DNA of 64,000 nt from Vibrio sp. DW001 (GTDB lineage Bacteria; Pseudomonadota; Gammaproteobacteria; Enterobacterales; Vibrionaceae), in NCBI RefSeq assembly GCF_029016285.1, contig NZ_CP091975.1, forward strand, positions 2,604,001-2,668,000. The letters run 5' to 3'. The translations under genes and the position numbers were made by a program. This document shows, in pieces, positions 52,689 through 60,697 of this stretch (its first letter is position 1; each line of letters starts with the position of its first letter). The notes beneath the pieces are model-generated. The model saw only the letters and a program-made list of their open reading frames with translations. It did not search any database and was not told the origin of the DNA.

Positions 52689-54185
52689 ATGGAACGGTTG
52701 TGTATGACTGGAGTCACTAAAGTTTATGGGAAAATTGCAGCTATTGAAGATGTTAATTTTTCTGTACTTTCTGGTGAAGTTCACGCTTTAATCGGTGAAA
52801 ACGGTGCGGGTAAATCAACTTTATTAAATGTTCTGTCAGGTGTGCGAGATGCGACCGCCGGAACAGTAAAAGTGGATGGCAAACTCATTGAAATGGAGTC
52901 GCCATTATCTGCTCGTAAAGCTGGTATTGCGATGATTCACCAAGAATTGCAACTCGTTCCTGAACTCACTGTAGTTCAGAATATGTTTCTAGGTCGTGAC
53001 ATCACTAAAAGTAAGGGACTATTTGTAGATAAGGAAGCTCAAGTCAAAAGGGCAACGAAAATTTTGGCTCAATTAGATGATAGCATTGACCCAAATATCC
53101 AAATCAAAGAGCTACGAGTTGCTCAGCAGCAAATAGTTGAAATTGCACGAGCTCTTCTGGACGATGCCAAAGTATTAGCAATGGATGAGCCTACCTCTAG
53201 TTTAACACCAACAGAGTTTGAACGGTTAGCAGAAATCATTGCGGACTTAAAAGCTACTGGTGTTGGCTTAATCTATGTTTCCCATAAAATGGATGAAGTT
53301 TTTCAAGTGTGCGACAGAGCAACAATCCTTCGTGATGGGAAGCAAGTAGGTGTTGTAAACATTAGGGATGAAACACCTAAAACAATTGTGACTAAAATGA
53401 TTGGGAGAGAAATTGAAATAGAAGCTCACCAAACATTTATGATCGACAAGGAGGTGCTTCGTTTAGAAGAACTAGGACGTTCCGGGGCGGTATCACCAGT
53501 TAGCTTACGTGTAAATGCAGGTGAGGTATTAGGTATTGCAGGACTTGTTGGAGCGGGTCGAACCGAACTTCTTAAACTCATTGCTGGAATTGACACAAAG
53601 ACTTCGGGGAATGTTTTCGTTGATGGGCAGTGTATTGATAATCACTCCATTCAAGGTGCAATCAAAGCGGGCATCGGGTTGGTTCCAGAAGATAGAAAGA
53701 AAGAAGGTATCATCAAAGAGCAATCTATCAAGATGAATGTAGCTCTACCCACGATGGAACAATTTTCCAGCAATGGGATTATTAAACAGTCGGCTATGAC
53801 CGATGATGTTTTCAAGGTTATGTCTGAGCTTAATCTGCGGCCGTTAGATATCGAAAAGCACATTGGTGATTTGTCTGGAGGCAATCAGCAAAAAGCAATT
53901 ATAGGTCGTTGGGTCACTGCTGATTGCAAAGTGATTCTATTTGATGAGCCAACACGTGGAATCGATGTTGGCGCTAAATCTGAAATCTATAACCTTATCC
54001 AAAAACTATCACAACAAGGCAAAGCCATTATCGTTGTTTCATCAGAAATGCCAGAAATAATCAGAGTGTCAGATAGAGTCATTGTGATGCGAGAAAGTCA
54101 AGTCGCTCGTGAACTCTTGGGAAAAGATATTACTGAAGAAAACATTGCCCAAGCTGCAATCAATGATAACCACCAACAGCATTAA
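52689..54185 (+). CDS. Ribose-type sugar ABC ATPase (two NBDs)
   Basis: The 498-aa RbsA-type protein contains two nucleotide-binding domains. The first has Walker A GENGAGKSTLL, signature-like LRVAQQQIVEIARALL and DEPTSSLTPTE; the second has GLVGAGRTELL (degenerate Walker A, as usual), LSGGNQQKAIIGRWV and FDEPTRGIDVGAKSEIY. Length is normal for RbsA/MglA. 15-bp gap from the SBP gene. Confidence 0.94.
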   Translation: MERLCMTGVTKVYGKIAAIEDVNFSVLSGEVHALIGENGAGKSTLLNVLSGVRDATAGTVKVDGKLIEMESPLSARKAGIAMIHQELQLVPELTVVQNMFLGRDITKSKGLFVDKEAQVKRATKILAQLDDSIDPNIQIKELRVAQQQIVEIARALLDDAKVLAMDEPTSSLTPTEFERLAEIIADLKATGVGLIYVSHKMDEVFQVCDRATILRDGKQVGVVNIRDETPKTIVTKMIGREIEIEAHQTFMIDKEVLRLEELGRSGAVSPVSLRVNAGEVLGIAGLVGAGRTELLKLIAGIDTKTSGNVFVDGQCIDNHSIQGAIKAGIGLVPEDRKKEGIIKEQSIKMNVALPTMEQFSSNGIIKQSAMTDDVFKVMSELNLRPLDIEKHIGDLSGGNQQKAIIGRWVTADCKVILFDEPTRGIDVGAKSEIYNLIQKLSQQGKAIIVVSSEMPEIIRVSDRVIVMRESQVARELLGKDITEENIAQAAINDNHQQH

Positions 54186-54204
54186 TTAATAGGGAAGTTG
54201 AACA

Positions 54205-55182
54205 ATGAGCACTCTTGAAAATAAAATGCCTTCTAAGGGCACTATCAGCATGCCAAAGTTTAAGTTTAATCTTAGAGATGCAGGGACGGTGATCGGACTA
54301 TTAATAATAGTAATAGTCTTTTCGGTATTGTCTCCGGTATTTTTTACGATGCCTAATATCATGAACATTCTGCAACAATCATCACTCAACGCTTTGATAG
54401 CACTGGGTATGACATTAGTGATTATTTCAGGGGGCATCGACCTGTCCGTTGGCCCGACTGCTGCGTTGTCGGCAGTGTTGGGAGCTACGTTGATGATTTC
54501 TGGTGTACCGTTACCTATAGCTATTATAGGTACTTTGTGTGTTGGTGCATTTTGTGGGTTTTTTAGCGGTTTTTTAGTGGCATATGCGGGGCTCCAAGCC
54601 TTCATCGTGACATTGGGTGGCCTGTCTCTTTTCAGAGCAATCGCGTTATTGTTTACTGGTGGCAATCCGGTATTTGGCATTCCACTTGAGTTTCGTATGT
54701 TTATTAATAACGATTTATTAGGGATTCCCGTTCCTGTAGTGATCGTGGCTATCATCGCATTCTTCTTATGGGTAGTTATGAACAAAACGCCTCTAGGTGT
54801 CTACATTCTTGCTATTGGTGGTAATGAAGAAGCCGCACGTGTAGCAGGTGTTCCCGTTAAAAAAACTAAAGTTGTCGTGTTTATGATTTCCGGTACTCTC
54901 GCCGCGCTCTCTTCTCTTATTTTGGTTGGACGATTAGCTGCTGCTGAGCCAACTATGGGGCAGTTGTGGGAACTTGATGCAATTGCTGCAGCGGCTATTG
55001 GTGGCGCTTCGTTAATGGGAGGCAAAGGTTCAATTGTTGGAACCATTATTGGTGCAATTATTTTAGGGTCTCTACGTAACGGGCTCACATTAATGAATGT
55101 TCAGGCTTTCTGGCAACTCGGAGCAACAGGTATCATTATCATCTTCGCTATGCTAGTCGATCGAGTTACTCGCGGTAAATAA
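54205..55182 (+). CDS. Ribose-type sugar ABC permease
   Basis: The 325-aa RbsC-like permease has about nine hydrophobic helices. ALGMTLVIISGGIDLSVGP, GGNEEAARVAGVPV (the ATPase-contact loop) and AIAAAAIGGASLMGGKGSIVGTIIGA are the family hallmarks. A single permease gene serves the importer, probably as a homodimer. Confidence 0.93.
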   Translation: MSTLENKMPSKGTISMPKFKFNLRDAGTVIGLLIIVIVFSVLSPVFFTMPNIMNILQQSSLNALIALGMTLVIISGGIDLSVGPTAALSAVLGATLMISGVPLPIAIIGTLCVGAFCGFFSGFLVAYAGLQAFIVTLGGLSLFRAIALLFTGGNPVFGIPLEFRMFINNDLLGIPVPVVIVAIIAFFLWVVMNKTPLGVYILAIGGNEEAARVAGVPVKKTKVVVFMISGTLAALSSLILVGRLAAAEPTMGQLWELDAIAAAAIGGASLMGGKGSIVGTIIGAIILGSLRNGLTLMNVQAFWQLGATGIIIIFAMLVDRVTRGK

Positions 55183-55192
55183 GGTGGTACCA

Positions 55193-56047
55193 ATGCAAGA
55201 TGTTAATGCGATAGGGGCGCAAATACGGAGCAGACTATCTAAGTTGACTCCATTAGAAAGAAAAGTCGCCACTGCCATTATGGTTGATGAAACATTCGAC
55301 CAAACAACACCATTAAAGAAAGTGGCTTTAGTCAATGGTGTTTCTGAAGCCATGATAGTAAAAATAACCAAGAAATTAGAATTTACAGGTTTTAGGAATT
55401 TCAGAGAAAACGTAGCTAGGTATAAACAGCTTGAGATTGCAAACCTACATTCTGAAATCCATGCAGATGATTCTACGGTTGAAGTGCTAGAAAAGGTGTT
55501 TCGTACAAGTATCCAGGCTATTGAAGAAACAAGCAGTGTCTTAGATGTTAATGCATTAAGTCGAGCGGCAAAAGTTTTGTTCAGTGCAAATTTCATTTGT
55601 ATCTATGGTGTTGGTGGGTCAAGTTCGGTCGCTAATGACCTTTCGCACAAATTATTAAAAATAGGTATAAAATCGACGGTTTATGACGACTCACATATGA
55701 TGCTTATGTCCGCAGTTATCATCTCTGAAGATGATGCCGTAGTCGCAATAAGCCATTCGGGTAGCACTAAAACGGTAATTGATCCTAGTACACTTGCCAA
55801 AAAGAACGGGGCCAAAGTAATTTCTTTGACTAACTACCCTCAATCCCCGTTAGTGGATACCTCAGACATCGTTTTGCAATCAACCTCACAAGGCTCACAT
55901 CTACTTGGTGAGAATGCAGCAGCAAGAATCGCGCAACTCAACATTATTGATGCACTCTTTGTGGCAATAGCTCGAGAGGATATTGAAACTGCAGAACAAA
56001 ATTATAATAAAACACAACAAGCGGTATCACACTTAAGGATGATTTAA
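55193..56047 (+). CDS. RpiR-family regulator with SIS domain
   Basis: The 284-aa regulator starts at the ATG at 55193 after AAGGTGG. N-terminal HTH_6 (SRLSKLTPLERKVATAIM; LKKVALVNGVSEAMIVKITKKL) is followed by a phosphosugar-binding SIS domain (IYGVGGSSSVANDLSHKLLKIG; VVAISHSGSTKTVID). It probably senses the phosphorylated product of the adjacent kinase and controls this operon. Confidence 0.9.
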   Translation: MQDVNAIGAQIRSRLSKLTPLERKVATAIMVDETFDQTTPLKKVALVNGVSEAMIVKITKKLEFTGFRNFRENVARYKQLEIANLHSEIHADDSTVEVLEKVFRTSIQAIEETSSVLDVNALSRAAKVLFSANFICIYGVGGSSSVANDLSHKLLKIGIKSTVYDDSHMMLMSAVIISEDDAVVAISHSGSTKTVIDPSTLAKKNGAKVISLTNYPQSPLVDTSDIVLQSTSQGSHLLGENAAARIAQLNIIDALFVAIAREDIETAEQNYNKTQQAVSHLRMI

Positions 56048-56049
56048 TT

Positions 56050-56910
56050 ATGGGTATACTTGTACCTGGAAGTTTGCATTACGACATCATGATTGATGTG
56101 CCTCATCAACCAGAAAAAGGTGAAACGGTTCTTGGTAGCCGAACGTCATTTAAGTTTGGTGGCAAAGGTGGAAATCAAGCTATTTCTTGTGCTAAACAAG
56201 GACAGAAAGTTCGTTTTGTTGGAGCGATAGGCGACGATGCAAACGGATCATACCTAGTATCTGTACTCAAAGATACTGGAGTCGACGTTTCTCATATACA
56301 AAAACTACCCGGTTTAACCAGTGGTATGAGTGTTGCTATGACTGACAAAACGGGTGATTATGCAGCGGTCGTTTCTTCTAATACAAATCAACTAATACCA
56401 CTCGAATTATTCGATGATGAGTCTGTTTGGGCTGATATTAGTATGGTTGTACTTCAAAACGAGATCAACCCTCAAGCGAATGAAAAAGTAGGTAAAAGTG
56501 CAAAAAAACGAGGCATAAAAGTGTGTATGAATGCGGCTCCAATTACTGATGCGTATAGCCCTGTTTTCGACCATGTTGACTTAATGGTTGTCAATGCAGT
56601 AGAAGCAAGAGACATCTGCGGTATATCTGTCAACGATTTAGATTCCGCAAAAGAGGCGGCTATCGCTCTAACTAAACGGTTTAGCGAAGTAGTAGTAACC
56701 GCTGGTGGAGATGGTGTAGCCTATGCCAATGTTAAAGGAACCAATGGTTGTATTCAGGGGAAACGGATCAACCTTGTCAGTACTCACGGTGCTGGCGATT
56801 GTTTTATGGGAGCACTGTGTGCTCAACTAAACTCCGGTAAACCTCTAGAACAGGCTTGTTCTTATGCGAATGACATCGCTGCGATACACGTTTCAACACC
56901 GTCTAGTTAA
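56050..56910 (+). CDS. PfkB-family sugar kinase (ribokinase-like)
   Basis: The 286-aa kinase starts 2 bp after the RpiR stop. PfkB motif 1 is FKFGGKGGNQAISCAKQG and motif 2 is LVSTHGAGDCFMGALCAQL, with the catalytic Asp in GAGD. EINPQANEKV and MNAAPITD fit the ribokinase branch. It phosphorylates the sugar from the ABC importer/isomerase; the exact sugar is unknown. Confidence 0.9.
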   Translation: MGILVPGSLHYDIMIDVPHQPEKGETVLGSRTSFKFGGKGGNQAISCAKQGQKVRFVGAIGDDANGSYLVSVLKDTGVDVSHIQKLPGLTSGMSVAMTDKTGDYAAVVSSNTNQLIPLELFDDESVWADISMVVLQNEINPQANEKVGKSAKKRGIKVCMNAAPITDAYSPVFDHVDLMVVNAVEARDICGISVNDLDSAKEAAIALTKRFSEVVVTAGGDGVAYANVKGTNGCIQGKRINLVSTHGAGDCFMGALCAQLNSGKPLEQACSYANDIAAIHVSTPSS

Positions 56911-56950
56911 GAAAAAGAAGCAGAAATGTTGTCACTCACGATATTTCTTG

Positions 56951-56967
56951 GTTAACTTGACAGTACC
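56951..56967. repeat. Solo IS6-type end, right of sugar cluster
   Basis: GTTAACTTGACAGTACC is identical over 17 bp to 50225-50241 and to the IS6 terminal repeat, in the same direction. It lies 41 bp after the kinase stop. Confidence 0.7.
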
Positions 56968-57020
56968 GTTTATACGTTTAGTTCGGTTGTCATGTCGGAG
57001 CCTATCTGATTTTTTGGCCA

Positions 57021-57083
57021 TAGGTCGAATTTAAGTCTGCCAGTAATAAGGTGCAAATTATTGCCACTAACGAATTCGACCTA
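57021..57083. repeat. 11-bp inverted repeat TAGGTCGAATT / AATTCGACCTA
   Basis: Arms at 57021-57031 and 57073-57083 are perfectly complementary with a 41-bp spacer. It may be an IS-end remnant; the surrounding 57-57.3 kb holds no gene. Confidence 0.45.
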
Positions 57084-57300
57084 AGTGATAGCTTGGTTAA
57101 AACCGCACCTCAACGAATCCGTTCTGACAGATATACAGTAAATGTCGCCCAGTTAATAAAGTTGAGTCACAAAGTTTATTGTTCCAAAACACCGCAGTGC
57201 CAACAGTGATCGTGCTGGCACGTCTTTGGACAAAAGCGTGTCAGTATTTTTGATAATTTAGCAATTCATGAATGATTTAGGTATGGAAAAGTTGATTAAG

Positions 57301-57492
57301 TCACCGTCTAGTTTTGTTGGTGCAGATTAACCCACGACTACGCTTGCCGTGATATTCGTTGCATCTCCGAGAATCTATAGCCGAATCATCACCCCAGAAT
57401 GTAACTGAACCGTGGTGCGCCAATGCCTTGCTGTGCGGCTTCCAGTTTGTGATTTTGTTCTTCGACTTGCTAATTTCTGACACCTGAAACAT
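57301..57492 (-). pseudogene. IS5-family transposase N-terminal remnant
   Basis: The frame contains NWKPHSKALAHHGSVTFWGD and a downstream CNEYHGKRSRG, which resembles the N-terminus of IS5-group transposases (NWxxYNxALxxRGSLTFW ... YHGKRGRG). The rest of the transposase is missing. Confidence 0.65.
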
Positions 57493-57638
57493 CTGTGATA
57501 AATGCTCTGATCACTGAATAACAAAAGAGTTCACTGATTTAACTGAATCAAGCTAATTTATTGATGTAAAAGCATTTATAGAGGTAAAGGCGCTATTATG
57601 GTAAATTCTGATTAGAAAAGTTACTTGAAGCCCCTAAC

Positions 57639-58850
57639 ATGAAAAAAAACTTATTGCTTATAACTTTGTTTTCTTCACTAGCCTTAGCCAATGTTGAAGA
57701 AAACAAAGCCGTATTAACACCAAATCAATTATCCGTTGCAATATCACCACTAGAAAGCCAATTGACGGACTTATCAAATGAATTTGATTCACTAGCCAAA
57801 AAAAACGACTTACTTGAACAAGAGATTACTTCAGCTTTGTTACATGCTTCATCGGAGATATCCAAAACACACCAAAGTAATAAAGCATTCTCAGATGAAT
57901 TAAAGGAACAACAAGAAGAACTTTCTTCGCTTGAACATCGTGACGTTGATCTTTCTTTAAGTATGCAAAGAGACGTTTATCCAATATGGGTAAACTTTTT
58001 TGCAGTATTTATCAGTATCGTAGGGTCTATTGGAATCTCAGTATGGGTTACAAGAGAGGTTCTAACTAAGACTCTTCAGAATGAAAGTAAAACCCAAGTT
58101 GATGCATTGAAAGCCAACTTGGAACAACAAATAGAGTTACACAAGCACACAAATAAGACGAATAGTGACCAGCATAGAGAACAAATCGCATCTCAACTAG
58201 CTCAACATTTAGAACAGCTAAAAACTCAATCTAAACTAGCGTTAGGTGAACACAAAGAACACCATAAATTAACTATTGATGGCTTTAGGCAACAGTGGAT
58301 AAATGACTTTCGAGACAATGTAACTGAGTATGTCAAAGTAATTTTGACGTTATGCCATTTTCATTCTACTGAAAAACCGTTCTTCGATGCTTACAAAGAA
58401 CTAAAAAAAGCACAAACTTTACTTTCCAATTATAATCAGGAATACAATCGAAAAGTCTATGAGTCAGATTCTTTAGTAGAACGTGCGCGGCTAATTAATA
58501 TAAAGAAACAAGATGATGAATATGTTTCTCTGATTCATAGACGTATTGACGCTGTGGATAGCTTTGAACTATATAAAAACCATTTCATGCAATACAACAC
58601 TTTGAAGGGTGAATGTTTAACTATTCAGACAAAACTTTCTCTCATGCTCAAGCCTACTATTTCTTCTTCTGAACCAGATTATAAGGTTAGAAAACTTATA
58701 GATGAGATTTATCAGCTTACGTCTAAGCGAGAGGAACGTCGAATTATGGATAGCGATGTAAGGATAATTGAAAATCTAATCGACCATTTAAAATACCACA
58801 CAAAAGTAATGCTCAAAACTGAGTGGGATCGTATACAGCGCAAAAAGTAA
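57639..58850 (+). CDS. Membrane-anchored coiled-coil protein
   Basis: The 403-aa product begins with a signal-peptide-like MKKNLLLITLFSSLALANVE. Residues 36-105 form a coiled coil, a single clear membrane span lies at 115-137 (WVNFFAVFISIVGSIGISVW), and 145-205 is a second coiled coil rich in His/Gln. The cytoplasmic part starts with FRQQWINDFRDNVTEYV (about 212-228), a R-x-x-WI-x-x-xR motif found in many small membrane proteins of accessory regions. No family name. Flanked by IS remnants, so probably accessory. Confidence 0.7.
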   Translation: MKKNLLLITLFSSLALANVEENKAVLTPNQLSVAISPLESQLTDLSNEFDSLAKKNDLLEQEITSALLHASSEISKTHQSNKAFSDELKEQQEELSSLEHRDVDLSLSMQRDVYPIWVNFFAVFISIVGSIGISVWVTREVLTKTLQNESKTQVDALKANLEQQIELHKHTNKTNSDQHREQIASQLAQHLEQLKTQSKLALGEHKEHHKLTIDGFRQQWINDFRDNVTEYVKVILTLCHFHSTEKPFFDAYKELKKAQTLLSNYNQEYNRKVYESDSLVERARLINIKKQDDEYVSLIHRRIDAVDSFELYKNHFMQYNTLKGECLTIQTKLSLMLKPTISSSEPDYKVRKLIDEIYQLTSKREERRIMDSDVRIIENLIDHLKYHTKVMLKTEWDRIQRKK

Positions 58851-59036
58851 CCATCTAAGTAAATACATAACAGTGGCATTTTCAATTAGTGAAAGGGAAG
58901 CTTGAAAAAGCAACTTGTCACTGTTTAACATCGTTAACGCATATGTGACTAAATCTTCAAAGTTCACATTATAAAATGTATAACAAACAGCATCAGCAAA
59001 CGTAAATTGCGTAATATCTCTAAATTGTTTAATGAG

Positions 59037-60339
59037 ATGGTACGTCCCTCCCTTCAGCTAAACTTGAACTGGTTTAGTCTTTAAAGGAAAGTGCCACATG
59101 AATAACTCACACATTATCGGAATCGACCTAGGTAAGAACTCTTTTCATTTAGTTGGTCATGACCAAGCTGGACATCAATTATTTAAGAAAAAGCTTACTC
59201 GCCAGAAATTACTAGAGTTCTTATCTTTCCATGAGCCTGTAATTATAGCCATGGAGTCGTGTGGCGGGTCTCATTGGCTAGCTAGAAAGTGCGCTGAACT
59301 TGGTCATACAGCCAAGCTAATCCCTCCACAATATGTAAAGCCATACGTTAAAACCAATAAAAATGATTTCATCGATGCTGATGCTATCGCAGAGGCAGCT
59401 TCACGGCCAACAATGAGGTTTTCTTCAGCAAAAACCGAATCAGCTCAAGTGGTATCTACCATTCGGAAAATTCGCAGCGGATATATTAGAGAGCGCACCG
59501 CTTGTATGAACCGAATAGGATCTATCCTTCTTGAGTTCGGGATAAGTTTGCCAAAAGGGCACGCTAGTATGAAAGGTTTATTCCAGTGGTTGGTAGATAA
59601 GAATCAACACCTTCCTCCTCTAATCATCTTTGAATTGAGTGAGCTACATGAACACTATCAGAACCTCAATGAACGTATAGACTCACAAGCAGACAAGGTC
59701 GAGAGAATTCTCGCTGACAATGAGCAAGTAAAACAATTACAGACTGTTCCTGGTATTGGCCCAGTTATCGCTAGCGCTTGTATATCAACTGTCGGTAATC
59801 CAAATGACTTCAAAAACGGGCGAAATTTCGCTGCATGGATCGGGCTTGTTCCTGTTCAATATTCTACGGGTGGCAAGTCAACGCTACTTGGGATATCAAA
59901 ACGAGGAAATAAAGAACTGAGAACGCTATTTATCCATGCCGCAAGGTCAATTTTATGGAGAGATAAGTCGGTCGAAAAATATTTTGGTTCATGGCTTATT
60001 GAGCTTAAGAAACGAAAACCTTTTAACGTGGCCGTGGTAGCACTAGCCAACAAGATAGCCCGTATAGCGTGGGCAATTTTAGTCCATAAAAAATCTTTTG
60101 AAATAAGAACATAATCAGAATTTGCAATGAGAATTAAAGATGACACAACGGTTAGACCACCAGACTGAAGACCTGTTGCCCCAAACAGCAACTTAAAATG
60201 CTTTTCGTTTTGTGAGGACAGTCTGGCGCACACCTCATCATAGAGCTGAGACTAATGACAGTCTCTAATAGACTCTGAATATATTAGCGCAAATCAGCTC
60301 GTTATTTTTAACTCTACTTGCAATAACGGGACGTACCAT
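59037..60339. mobile_element. Complete IS1111-group element (IS110 family), about 1.3 kb
   Basis: Perfect 12-bp inverted repeats ATGGTACGTCCC (59037-59048) and GGGACGTACCAT (60328-60339) bound a single intact DEDD transposase gene. IS110 proper lacks inverted repeats, whereas the IS1111 group has them, so this assignment is firm. A remnant of a related copy is at 20240-20876. Confidence 0.85.
59098..60114 (+). CDS. IS1111-group transposase
   Basis: The 338-aa transposase has the N-terminal RuvC-like DEDD domain (IGIDLGKNSFHLVGHDQAG; Glu in IIAMESCGGSHWLA; KNDFIDADAIAEA) and the C-terminal Transposase_20 domain (VPGIGPVIASACISTVG; FAAWIGLVPVQYSTGGKSTLLGISKRG) with the catalytic serine region. 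Full length, no frameshift, AAGGAAAG ribosome site: likely active. Confidence 0.95.
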   Translation: MNNSHIIGIDLGKNSFHLVGHDQAGHQLFKKKLTRQKLLEFLSFHEPVIIAMESCGGSHWLARKCAELGHTAKLIPPQYVKPYVKTNKNDFIDADAIAEAASRPTMRFSSAKTESAQVVSTIRKIRSGYIRERTACMNRIGSILLEFGISLPKGHASMKGLFQWLVDKNQHLPPLIIFELSELHEHYQNLNERIDSQADKVERILADNEQVKQLQTVPGIGPVIASACISTVGNPNDFKNGRNFAAWIGLVPVQYSTGGKSTLLGISKRGNKELRTLFIHAARSILWRDKSVEKYFGSWLIELKKRKPFNVAVVALANKIARIAWAILVHKKSFEIRT

Positions 60340-60697
60340 ATATTGGGGCAGAAATGAGTCAGCGACGATCTCAAAGACTCGAAAATGGACAAAATCGAGT
60401 CTGTGACTTTGGTAAATCACCACTTAGCGGATAATCTTAGATATTGCAAATCCTCTTATCGATTAGCTAAAGTAACTCATCCATTCCAGTTCGATAACAG
60501 GTTGATATTGTCTCTTGATAGCATGAGAGGCATTACCAGAAATACAGATAAAATGTCTTGTAGAAACATCGGTTATACCGGCCGACTGACACACGTTCTA
60601 ACAGCATTGGTGGTGTATTTTGACCTTTCGAAAAAATTACCACCAAGCCTGCTATTGGACTTAAACCTACTGTTTCAGAACCAAAAATCAACGAATA
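60340..60697. other. Region of unclear origin between IS1111 and the 704-aa gene
   Basis: About 360 bp. A plus-strand frame from 60385 (KIESVTLVNHHLADNLRYCK) runs to 60840 but overlaps the tail of the 704-aa gene on the other strand, has no ribosome site and no family. Probably a remnant of an older element. Confidence 0.4.
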
